DNA of 64,000 nt from Nocardioides sp. URHA0032 (GTDB lineage Bacteria > Actinomycetota > Actinomycetes > Propionibacteriales > Nocardioidaceae). The position numbers and the translations under genes are program-made. The stretch lies in contig NZ_JIAV01000015.1 of assembly GCF_000620645.1 (NCBI RefSeq), forward strand, positions 1 to 64,000, in the 5' to 3' direction. Below, piece by piece: positions 33,749 through 41,161 of the stretch (position 1 is the stretch's first letter; each line of letters begins with the position of its first letter). The notes below the pieces were generated by a model, which saw only the letters and a program-made list of their open reading frames with translations, searched no databases and was not told where the DNA came from.

Positions 33749-35943
33749 TGCGGCCCCCGGCCGGTCCGGCTCAACCAGAGCACCAGCGGTCCGGTCGCCA
33801 GCGCGACGAGCGCGACCAGCCCGAGCACCGGCAGCGTGAGCATCCGGCCGCCGGCGGCCTGCGGACCGACCGTCAGCATCGTCGGGCCGAGGTCGCCGTC
33901 GGCGGTCTTCGGACCGGTCGTGCTGCCCGTGGGCTCGTCCGACCTGGGGGCGGGCCCTGCCGTGATCGGCGGGGCGCCGCCCCCTCCACCGGGGGGTGCA
34001 CCCGGCGGGTCTGTGGAGTCACCACCGTCGCCGCTCCCGTCGCCGCCGCCGTCGTCGCCGAGGTCTGTCCATCCGGCGAGGACGGCCTTGCGGGCCTCGG
34101 CGACCTGGGCGACCAGGTCCTGGGAGAGGGGCGCGTGGCCGGGCGGCAGCATGCCGACCTGCTCACCGGGCTGCTGGCCGGCCCGGGCGACGTACGCCAG
34201 CAGGTCGGCCATCTCCTGGCGCTCGTCCTTCGGCGCCCTGGTCGAGAAGGCGCCGGAGATCTGCAGGGACAACGGGTAGCTGCCCGCAGTGTCGTCCGTC
34301 GGGTCGACGGCCCGGGTCACACCGTCCGCGCCGACGGTGCCGTGCTTGATCGCGGTCAGCATCGCGGCGTCGGTCGGCTTCACGTACCGGCCGTCCGCGT
34401 TCTCGAGCGCCGCGGTCGAGAGCTGGAACCGCGCCGCCGACGCAGCGTCGATGATGCCGATCACCTCGCGTCGGCCCGGGTTCTGCCGGGGTGGCTTGGT
34501 GACGACGTTGACGCCGCCCTCCTGGGTCACGATCGCGCCGGGGAACTGCGCGAGCGAGAGCTGGCGCGAGAGCGTGTCGAGCTCCTGGATCGGCGCGTAC
34601 GTCTCCGACATCAACGGGTCGAGCAGCGGGAAGCTCGCGAACGGCAGCGCGACCTTCCGGTAGTTGGCGTTGACCGTCATGCCCCACGGGTCGGGCTTGC
34701 CGGCGATGAACTCGCGGGCATCCTTGTCCGCCTCGATCCAGCGGGTCAGGGCGAGCGTGGTGTCCGACAGGTCGCCCAGGATCAACGGGTGGTTGCCGGG
34801 CGCACCGCCCGGCCAGGCGACGCCCGGATTGAGCTCCTTGAACTCGGGGTCACGGAAGAGGTTGACCGGGTTGTCGATCACGGCCGGGTTGCCGCCGGAC
34901 CGGTAGGAGCCGGTGATCAGCTTGGCGACCAGGCGCGGGTTGAGCTTCATGTCCGTGACCGGCTTGCCGTTCGCGTCGTCGATCTGGAACGCGACCACCA
35001 TGCCGGTGACCGAGAGCGGCGCGTAGACCACCCCGCGGCCGTCGGCCGCATCAGCGTCGAGGGGGTCGATGACGAGGCCCGCGTCCGTCGTACCGGAGGC
35101 GACGTCGGAGCGGGTCTGCGGCTCACCGATCGCGGTGTAGTCCACGAGCACCTTGTCGCTGGCGAGGGTGCAGGTCTTCGCCCGCCAGCTCGCCATCGCG
35201 CGCGCAGCGACGGGGCTGCCCTCGACCCGCAGGGAGGCGCCAGTGAGCGGGCACGCGTCGTCGACCGGCAGGAACGTCAGCGGTACGACGGTGCGCCGCT
35301 CCCATGCCCAGGGCGCGTCCATCAGGTCCTCGGTGGCACCCTGCGGGCGGCCGTAGTTGGGGACCACGACGATCGAGCACGGCGCGGTCACGTCGCAGCC
35401 GAGGCCCGCCGACTCGCGCTTGGTGAACAGCTGGATGGAGACCTGGCCGGTCCCGTCGGCCGCAGTGACGTTGTCCTGCCAGTTGGCGGGGCCGTCGGGT
35501 GTCGCGTCGTAGGGATCGGTCTGCCCGGGGTAGGTGAACGGCAGGACCGTCGGCACTGCCGGGTTGGAGTCCGTGGCGTCGACGCCACGGAAGCCCGGCG
35601 ATCCGTAGCAGTCGCTCGAGCTCGCGGGGTCGGATCCGCGGCACTCGTAGACCCGCACCGGGTTCTCGGTGTTCACGTCGAGGGAGTCGCCGGAGTTCTG
35701 CAAGCGGTCCGACGAGCTCGGGAGGAAGCCCGCCCACGACACGACCACCGTCTGGTTCACGAGGTCGGTGGTCCTGGTCACGGTGACGGTCGCGCCGTCA
35801 CCTCCCCCCGGCGCCGGCACGGTCACCGGCCCGGGCTCCTCCCGCGTCGGCGCCGGCGGCGCCGCGGCCCATCCCGGGACGACCGGGAGGAGAGCCGCGA
35901 CGGCAAGCACCGCAGGGATGGCTCGGATGCACCCAATCCGCAT
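33733..35943 (-). CDS. Large PstS-like surface protein with C-terminal anchor
   Basis: A 736-aa exported protein. A signal peptide (to ~residue 26) is followed by an Ig-like/Cys-rich region (~55-270; VVVSWAGFLPS, VYECRGSD, SSDCYGSPGF) and then a PstS-like periplasmic-binding fold (~270-610), recognised from VVYAPLSVTGMVVAF, LNPRLVAKLITGSYRSGG and DPLMSETYAPIQEL. The linker is Gly/Pro-rich (~635-690), and a membrane helix with a basic tail ends the protein (LGLVALVALATGPLVLWL). No LPXTG motif is present. The ATG at 35943 has AGGAAAAG upstream. It shares the pst operon, suggesting extra capture of phosphate or a phosphorylated ligand at the surface. Binding residues for phosphate are not clearly conserved, so the ligand is uncertain. 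Confidence 0.75.
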   Translation of the reverse strand: MRIGCIRAIPAVLAVAALLPVVPGWAAAPPAPTREEPGPVTVPAPGGGDGATVTVTRTTDLVNQTVVVSWAGFLPSSSDRLQNSGDSLDVNTENPVRVYECRGSDPASSSDCYGSPGFRGVDATDSNPAVPTVLPFTYPGQTDPYDATPDGPANWQDNVTAADGTGQVSIQLFTKRESAGLGCDVTAPCSIVVVPNYGRPQGATEDLMDAPWAWERRTVVPLTFLPVDDACPLTGASLRVEGSPVAARAMASWRAKTCTLASDKVLVDYTAIGEPQTRSDVASGTTDAGLVIDPLDADAADGRGVVYAPLSVTGMVVAFQIDDANGKPVTDMKLNPRLVAKLITGSYRSGGNPAVIDNPVNLFRDPEFKELNPGVAWPGGAPGNHPLILGDLSDTTLALTRWIEADKDAREFIAGKPDPWGMTVNANYRKVALPFASFPLLDPLMSETYAPIQELDTLSRQLSLAQFPGAIVTQEGGVNVVTKPPRQNPGRREVIGIIDAASAARFQLSTAALENADGRYVKPTDAAMLTAIKHGTVGADGVTRAVDPTDDTAGSYPLSLQISGAFSTRAPKDERQEMADLLAYVARAGQQPGEQVGMLPPGHAPLSQDLVAQVAEARKAVLAGWTDLGDDGGGDGSGDGGDSTDPPGAPPGGGGGAPPITAGPAPRSDEPTGSTTGPKTADGDLGPTMLTVGPQAAGGRMLTLPVLGLVALVALATGPLVLWLSRTGRGPQWLRR

Positions 35944-35970
35944 GGTCGTCTGCTTTTCCTTCTCGTGGTG

Positions 35971-36012
35971 GGCATCGCGGGGTGGCGGCGAGGACCGCCA
36001 CCCCGCGATGCC
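35971..36012 (-). terminator. Perfect 18-bp stem between two PstS-like genes
   Basis: Arms 35971-35988 and 35995-36012 are perfectly complementary over 18 bp with a 6-nt loop (CGAGGA). It starts 17 nt after the stop of the secreted PstS-like gene (36029) and ends 28 nt before the large PstS-like start. No T-run follows, so it may partly terminate the transcript or stabilise the 3' end of the upstream message. Either would give more of the upstream protein than of the transporter. Confidence 0.7.
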
Positions 36013-36028
36013 GGGTCAGCTCCGTCGG

Positions 36029-37147
36029 TCAGCTGGGCTGACCGCAGTAGCGCGACGCCGAGGTGTCGTCACCGAGGGGCGTGTTGCCGAACGGGATGAG
36101 CAGCTCGTCCGCGTGCTGGCAGAGGAAGCCACCAGCCTTGAAGATCGACTTCAGCCCGTCCGGCGCGTCGTTGCGCACGGCGTTGAAGAAGATCCGGCCG
36201 AAGGACGCGCTCCCGCCGGTCGTGAACGCCGGGTTCAGCACCTGGTAGGTGACACCGTTCAGCGTCGATGTCGTGGTCGGGGCGGTCATGGTGTTGACGA
36301 ACCCGATGTGGGCGCCACCCCGCAGGTCCTGGATGCCCGGCGGCTCGTTGACCTGGGCGGCCCACTTGGTCACCGCGTAGGGCAGGATCCCCTGGGGGTC
36401 GCCCGCCATGCTCTCACCGTCGTTCTGCTGGCCGTCGAACACCGTGGGCAGCCCGGCGCAGCCGGCCTGCACGTTGTTGAGGTTGGTGCCGATCGCCTGG
36501 AGGAAGAAGGTCAGCGTCGCCGCGGACGCCGGCGGCAGGTAGACGTGGATGTCGCCGGCCTGGCCGCCCACCTCGCTCCAGTCGGTGGTCGTGCACTCGA
36601 AGATGTCCTTGAGCTGCGTCGTGGTCAGGGGGGTGGTCGGCGCGTACGCGTTGCCGATCACGCCGTAGCTGACCGCGTCGCGGCTCTGGGCGTAGAACGT
36701 CAGGTTCGCCTCGGCGGCGGCCGTGCCCTTTGCCCGGCTCGAGCGGACGAAGTCGACGCAGTACTCGCTCGGGTCGACCGTGCTCTTCTGGTTGAGCGTG
36801 ATCGCCGTGACGCCGGCGTTCGCGCCGTTCGGACGGGCCACGGTGCAGCCCGGCTTGGTGGTGATGTTCTCGCCGGCAGCACCCGTCACCGGGTTGATCG
36901 CGTCGTAGGACGCGATCACCCGCGTCGGAGCCGGAGACTGCGCGTTGTACTTGTCGGCGAGGTTGTTCGTCAGCTCGGCGAACGCGTCGGCGCCGACGGC
37001 GGAGTAGATCTGCGCTGCGGTCTTGCCCGCCGGCGGCGTTCCCGGCTGGCCGGGCACCGGGTCGGCGGTCGCGGCGCCGGTGCCGGCCAGCGCGAGCGAG
37101 GCGGCCGCGCCGGCCACCGCGAGGACGGAGACGAGACGTCGGTTCAT
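36029..37147 (-). CDS. Secreted PstS-like substrate-binding protein
   Basis: A 372-aa protein. The signal peptide ends near residue 28 (ATA-DPVPG). The mature protein has the PstS-type binding fold: AFAELTNNLADKYN, VIASYDAINPVTGA, DFVRSSRAKGT, AVSYGVIGNAYAP, LTTTQLKDIFECTTTDW and ESMAGDPQGILPYAV. It has several paired Cys and neither a lipobox nor a C-terminal membrane segment, so it is probably released or held by other proteins. The ATG at 37147 has AGGA about 7 nt upstream. The strong hairpin after it could raise its level relative to downstream genes. The ligand is probably phosphate by family and context, but the substrate loop GAGST of classical PstS is absent. Confidence 0.8.
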   Translation of the reverse strand: MNRRLVSVLAVAGAAASLALAGTGAATADPVPGQPGTPPAGKTAAQIYSAVGADAFAELTNNLADKYNAQSPAPTRVIASYDAINPVTGAAGENITTKPGCTVARPNGANAGVTAITLNQKSTVDPSEYCVDFVRSSRAKGTAAAEANLTFYAQSRDAVSYGVIGNAYAPTTPLTTTQLKDIFECTTTDWSEVGGQAGDIHVYLPPASAATLTFFLQAIGTNLNNVQAGCAGLPTVFDGQQNDGESMAGDPQGILPYAVTKWAAQVNEPPGIQDLRGGAHIGFVNTMTAPTTTSTLNGVTYQVLNPAFTTGGSASFGRIFFNAVRNDAPDGLKSIFKAGGFLCQHADELLIPFGNTPLGDDTSASRYCGQPS

Positions 37148-37188
37148 CGGGAGTCCTGTTCTGGAGGAGGATCGGGTACGGCGGCTCA

Positions 37189-38652
37189 TCACTTCACCTG
37201 CAGCAGGGCCAGCGAGACGCGCCTCGCGCTCAGCACCTTCACCGAGACCGTGTGCGAATCGGCGGCACCGAGGGCGAGCTTCTTCACGATCGTCCCGGTC
37301 TTCGCCGCCTTCGTGTTGAAGGTGGTCTTCTTGCCATCGACCACGACCTGGGCCTTGCCGGCCTTCGGTCCGGTGCTGAAGGTGATGACGACGTGGTCGC
37401 CGACGACGGTCACCGTCGCGGAGGAGCCCTTCTTCGTGCTCGCGATGCCCTTCTTGCCCGGCGCCTTGGCGAACGCGTAGGTCTTCCAGCTGCCGGACTT
37501 GGTGACCCGCTTGTCGGTCCAGCCGTACTTGCCGGCCTCGAGCGCACCGTCGGGCACGTCCAGGCGGCCTGTCGGAGCGAGCGCCACACCGCGGAACTCG
37601 GTGTTCGCGTCGGCGGTCGCCAGCACCGTGGGGTTGCTCGGGTCGAAGGCGTTGCCGGCGCCGTTCGGGTCGGTCAGCGCCAGCAGCTCGGTCGGCGTGG
37701 TGACGGCCAGGCTGACCTGGCCGCCGGAGACGTCCGCCACCAGGCCGGTCGCGCCCTCGACGTCCACGTGGCCGGCGCTGGCCCACCTCGAGCCGTTGTA
37801 CCGGTACTTGTCGACGGTGCCGCCCCGCTCCGAGGAGTTCGCGAGGTAGAGCGTGTCCAGCTCGGTCCCCGCGAAGTCCGCCGACGTCAGGTTGAGGAAC
37901 GCGTAGCCGTAGGTCAGGAGATCCTCCGGCAGGCCGGTGAGGTCGGTGAGCGTCGCCGAGCCCTTCGGTGTGCCGGTTCCGACCGCGGCGAGCCGGTTCG
38001 CCAGGATGCCGCTGGCGAACAGCTGGCCGCCCTGGACGGTCAGCGCGCCGAGGTTCGCGGTCGCGCCACCGGCGATGGAGGTGACCGTCCCGGAGCCGAT
38101 CGCGGTGGTCAGCACGCCGCCGTCGCCGCCGGCCGCCCAGACCTGCTTGCCGTTGGTCACGGCGGAGCGGATGATCGCCGGCCCGCCGGAACCCAGGGTG
38201 GTGCTGGTGTCGAGCTCGCCGTCGGCGTCGACCACGCCGACGACGCGGGCGACCGAGGCGGGGTCCGACGCCGTCAGCGACATCCCACCGGGACCGGTCG
38301 TGCCCGGTGCCGCGGCGTACCCGGTCAGCGCGAGGAGCCTGCCGTCCGGGGAGTTCGTGATCAGGCCCTCGGACCGGGACTGGCCGGCCGCGGTGAGCGG
38401 CTTGTTCGCGCCGGCGGCGGCGGTCGGGAGCGCCACGCTCGAGACCGCGTCACCGTCGGGGGTGAACTCGTCGAGGAACACCGGCGCCGCGGCGTTGCTC
38501 AGCGCGGAGGCACCGTCGCCGACGCGGTAGACGACCAGGTTGCCGCCGGTGAACTTCGCAGCCTGGGCCTGGGTGGACGACAGCAGCGGGACGGCGGCCA
38601 CGGCGAGGGACAACGCCGCGGTGACACCGAGGATGCGCAGGGGTGTGCGCAT
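37189..38652 (-). CDS. Secreted propeller-like protein heading the pst locus
   Basis: A 487-aa protein with a signal peptide ending near residue 32 (AQA-AKF). The middle (~35-360) has repeated beta-strand and turn patterns with GGNLVVYRVGDG at the start, resembling ESX/choice-type extracellular propellers; the last ~110 residues form a Lys-rich beta domain (KAGKAQVVVDGKKTTFNTK) without Cys. I do not recognise a named family. No catalytic motif is visible. The ATG at 38652 has GAGGT upstream. It is 41 nt upstream of the secreted PstS-like gene on the same strand and is the first gene after the AT-rich promoter region, so it probably belongs to the phosphate regulon. Confidence 0.65.
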   Translation of the reverse strand: MRTPLRILGVTAALSLAVAAVPLLSSTQAQAAKFTGGNLVVYRVGDGASALSNAAAPVFLDEFTPDGDAVSSVALPTAAAGANKPLTAAGQSRSEGLITNSPDGRLLALTGYAAAPGTTGPGGMSLTASDPASVARVVGVVDADGELDTSTTLGSGGPAIIRSAVTNGKQVWAAGGDGGVLTTAIGSGTVTSIAGGATANLGALTVQGGQLFASGILANRLAAVGTGTPKGSATLTDLTGLPEDLLTYGYAFLNLTSADFAGTELDTLYLANSSERGGTVDKYRYNGSRWASAGHVDVEGATGLVADVSGGQVSLAVTTPTELLALTDPNGAGNAFDPSNPTVLATADANTEFRGVALAPTGRLDVPDGALEAGKYGWTDKRVTKSGSWKTYAFAKAPGKKGIASTKKGSSATVTVVGDHVVITFSTGPKAGKAQVVVDGKKTTFNTKAAKTGTIVKKLALGAADSHTVSVKVLSARRVSLALLQVK

Positions 38653-38695
38653 GGAGACCTCACTTCGACAGAGGGACCGGACACCCGAGAGAAAC

Positions 38696-38750
38696 CCAGT
38701 AAATACACTGGATTGGTCGAAATAATGTGGTTAACAGGCCCGACGGTCAA
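38696..38750 (-). promoter_or_regulatory. AT-rich promoter/operator region of the pst locus
   Basis: About 45-100 bp upstream of the propeller-like gene the sequence turns unusually AT-rich. It contains the palindrome CCAGT-6-ACTGG (38696-38711) and, on the minus strand, GTTAACC followed 11 nt on by ATTTCGACC. GTTAACC differs by one base from the actinobacterial PHO-box half site GTTCACC. A PhoP-type regulator may act here; the match is weak. Confidence 0.4.
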
Positions 38751-38798
38751 GCGACTCGTCGAAAAAGTCCACGTCCGGCGGGGCGAGGGGACGAGAAA

Positions 38799-38835
38799 GG
38801 CCCGGACGGTCTACTCGAGGTAGTCCGTCCGGGCC
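38799..38835 (-). terminator. Intrinsic-type terminator after cysQ
   Basis: GGCCCGGACGG (38799-38809) pairs perfectly with CCGTCCGGGCC (38825-38835), and an inner CTAC/GTAG pair extends the stem across one T-T mismatch. On the minus strand it is followed by TTTCTCGTC. It lies 21 nt beyond the cysQ stop. Confidence 0.75.
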
Positions 38836-38856
38836 ATGCCGGTGCTCGGGTCGGTG

Positions 38857-39636
38857 CTACTCGGCGCCGTGCGCCGCGATGAACGCGAGGATCCGCTCGG
38901 CCAGCTCGGGCCGGCACACGACGACGTCGGGGAGGTAGACGTCCTCCTGGTTGTACGCCAGGGGTGAGCCGTCGACGCGCGAGGTGAACAGGCCGGCCGC
39001 GCGGGCAACCGCGACCGGCGCGGCGGAGTCCCACTCGTACTGACCGCCGGCGTGCACGTAGGCGTCGGTGACGTCGCGGGTCACGGAGATCATCTTCACG
39101 CCGGCCGAGCCCATCGGGACCAGCTCCGCGTCGAGATCCTCCGCCAGGGCGTGCACGAACGCCGGCGGCCGGCTGCGCGAGACCGCGATCCGCGGGCGGT
39201 CCGAGGTCGAGGGCGGCACCACGGGCGGCGTACCGGTGTTGAACGTCTCCCCGAGCACGGGCTGCGCCACGGCTCCGGCGACCAGGTCCCCGTCCTGCCA
39301 GAGCGCGACGTGCACGGCCCAGTCGTCGCGCGGCACCTCGGAGAACTCGCGGGTGCCGTCCAGCGGGTCGACGATCCAGACCCGGCTGCTGGTGAGCCGC
39401 ACCTTGTCGTCCTTGCCCTCCTCGGAGAGCACGGCGTCGTCCGGGCGGTGCCGGGCGAGCAGGTCCATCAGCAGCTCGTGCGCGGCGCGGTCGCCGGCGT
39501 CCTTCAGCTCGCGTCCCTCGAGGCCCTCGCCGCGGACCTCGAGCAGCCGCTCCCCCGCGACGGTCGCGAGCCAGGTCGCGAGCACGTGGTCGTCGGTAGC
39601 GGCTTCGGCGGGCGGGTTTCCGGGTTCGAACGTCAT
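38857..39636 (-). CDS. cysQ: 3'(2'),5'-bisphosphate nucleotidase (CysQ/inositol monophosphatase family)
   Basis: A 259-aa Mg-dependent phosphatase. Family motifs are present in order: LSEEGKDD (metal Glu), WIVDPLDGTREF (metal Asp residues), AVAQPVLGETFNTG, and the C-terminal GQYEWDSAAPVAVARAAG. CysQ removes the 3'-phosphate of PAP, the by-product of sulfotransferase and PAPS reductase reactions, or dephosphorylates inositol phosphates. The short length and PLDGTREF loop favour CysQ over IMPase. The ATG at 39636 has no strong ribosome site. Two sulfotransferases at 52-54 kb would produce PAP, so a metabolic link is plausible. It ends at a strong terminator; pth lies 9 nt upstream of its start on the same strand. 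Confidence 0.88.
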   Translation of the reverse strand: MTFEPGNPPAEAATDDHVLATWLATVAGERLLEVRGEGLEGRELKDAGDRAAHELLMDLLARHRPDDAVLSEEGKDDKVRLTSSRVWIVDPLDGTREFSEVPRDDWAVHVALWQDGDLVAGAVAQPVLGETFNTGTPPVVPPSTSDRPRIAVSRSRPPAFVHALAEDLDAELVPMGSAGVKMISVTRDVTDAYVHAGGQYEWDSAAPVAVARAAGLFTSRVDGSPLAYNQEDVYLPDVVVCRPELAERILAFIAAHGAE

Positions 39637-39645
39637 GCGGGCACC

Positions 39646-40242
39646 TTACGAGTTGAAGCTCTGCTGGGTGCGCTCGAGACCATCGGTCACCAGCGACTCG
39701 ACGGCGTCCGCCGCCTTGTCCACCTGGAACGGCAGGATCTTCTTCTCGCTCGACGAGTAGCTGGACAGCACGAAGTCGGCGACGTCCTGGCGACCCGGCG
39801 GCCGGCCGATGCCGACCCGGACCCGGGCGAAGTCGCCGGTGCCGAGCGAGGAGCGCATCGAGCGGAGCCCGTTGTGGCCGTTGTCGCCGCCGCCGACCTT
39901 CACGCGCATGGTGTCGAAGGGGATGTCCAGCTCGTCGTGGACGGCCACGATCCGCTCCGGCGGCACCTTGTAGAACGTCGCGAGCTGCTTGACCGGCCCG
40001 CCCGACTCGTTCATGTACGACCGCGCCTTCATGAGGACGACGCGCGGGCCGGGCGTACCCGGGGCGCCGAGCCGTCCCTCGACGACCTCGGCCCGTCCGG
40101 ACTTGTGCGAGCGGAAGGGCGCGCCCATCCGCTGGGCCAGCTCGTCGACGACGAGGTAGCCCACGTTGTGGCGGTGGCCGGCGTAGGAAGGGCCGGGATT
40201 CCCCAGCCCGACCACCAGCCACACCGGCGTGGAGTCGGCCAC
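39646..40242 (-). CDS. pth: Peptidyl-tRNA hydrolase
   Basis: A 198-aa enzyme that frees tRNA from peptidyl-tRNA lost from stalled ribosomes. Motifs are [22 protein letters not shown] (catalytic His in the RHN turn), [27 protein letters not shown] and [13 protein letters not shown], all conserved. The GTG at 40242 (VADSTPVW) gives a standard N-terminus. An upstream GTG at 40281 overlaps the rplY stop (GTGA) and would add 13 residues, but its GGAGG abuts the start codon. It lies directly after rplY, the usual rplY-pth pairing. Confidence 0.94.
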   Translation of the reverse strand: MADSTPVWLVVGLGNPGPSYAGHRHNVGYLVVDELAQRMGAPFRSHKSGRAEVVEGRLGAPGTPGPRVVLMKARSYMNESGGPVKQLATFYKVPPERIVAVHDELDIPFDTMRVKVGGGDNGHNGLRSMRSSLGTGDFARVRVGIGRPPGRQDVADFVLSSYSSSEKKILPFQVDKAADAVESLVTDGLERTQQSFNS

Positions 40243-40277
40243 GGAGTCCCGGCCCTTTCTCGTGAACAGGCGGAGGA

Positions 40278-40955
40278 TCACCCCTCCGACGCGGCCTCGC
40301 CCTCGGCAGGAGCGTCGCCCTCGGCGCCGACCTCGTCGACGTCGTTGTCGGACTCGTCGCGCTCGATGCCGGCCTCGGCCTCGGCCTCCTCGAGCTCGGC
40401 CTCCAGGGCCTCCTGCGACTGCTGCTCGGTGATGTTCACGACCAGCGCCTCGGGGTCCAGGAGCAGGGTGCTGCCGGACGGCAACTTGAGGTCGGAGGCG
40501 TGGATCTGGGTGCCTGCGGCGGCGCCCTCGATGTCGACCTCGATGAACTCGGGGATGTGGGTCGCCTCGGCCTCGATCTGGATCGTGGCGTTCTCGGTGA
40601 CGACCAGCGTCTCGCGGACGGCCTCGCCCACCAGGTGGATCGGCACGTCGACGGTGACCTTCTCGCCCTTGACCACGGCGACGAAGTCGATGTGCTCGAG
40701 GTGGCGCTTGATCGGGTCGATCTGGACCTGCTTGGTCAGCGCCAGCTGGGTCTTGCCGTCAATGTCGAGCTCGAGCAGCGCGTTCGCGCCGCCGTGCTTG
40801 AGCGCCATCATGGTGTCGTGGCCGGGCAGGGTCACGTGGATGGGGTCGTTCCCGTGGCCGTAGATGACGGCGGGAACCTTGTCCTCGCGACGGATCCGGC
40901 GGGCGGCGCCCTTGCCGAACTCGGTGCGGGACTCGGCCTTGATCTTCTCGGACAT
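40278..40955 (-). CDS. rplY: 50S ribosomal protein L25 (CTC form)
   Basis: A 225-aa long-form L25 that binds 5S rRNA. The N-terminal L25 domain (~1-95) includes [20 protein letters not shown] and [12 protein letters not shown]; the C-terminal TL5/CTC beta domain (~100-180) includes [17 protein letters not shown] and [10 protein letters not shown]. The last ~45 residues are very acidic ([12 protein letters not shown]), as in other actinobacterial CTC proteins. The ATG at 40955 has GAGGAG nine bases upstream. It is followed by pth. A divergent 206-bp region separates it from pepN. Confidence 0.95.
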   Translation of the reverse strand: MSEKIKAESRTEFGKGAARRIRREDKVPAVIYGHGNDPIHVTLPGHDTMMALKHGGANALLELDIDGKTQLALTKQVQIDPIKRHLEHIDFVAVVKGEKVTVDVPIHLVGEAVRETLVVTENATIQIEAEATHIPEFIEVDIEGAAAGTQIHASDLKLPSGSTLLLDPEALVVNITEQQSQEALEAELEEAEAEAGIERDESDNDVDEVGAEGDAPAEGEAASEG

Positions 40956-41161
40956 GGGGTGCGGCTCCTCGTGCGTCTTCGTGCGGACTGAGTGGTGGCG
41001 GTCTCGGGGCCTCGGCACGATCGTGGGGGCGCATCCGGAGATTCGGCCAGCCCTGTCGATCACGGAGCTCTCACTCCCTCGCCGAGGCAACCGCACAAGA
41101 CTAACGGCCCGGCGCGCGACGCGCGAATCCCGACGCCCGCATCCGCCGTAGGGTTCGGACC

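Noticed and set aside
33733..35943. LPXTG sorting signal in the large PstS-like protein near the sortase-fold gene
   Set aside because: The C-terminal region has a membrane helix and basic tail but no LPXTG-like pentapeptide, and the neighbouring sortase lacks its Cys.
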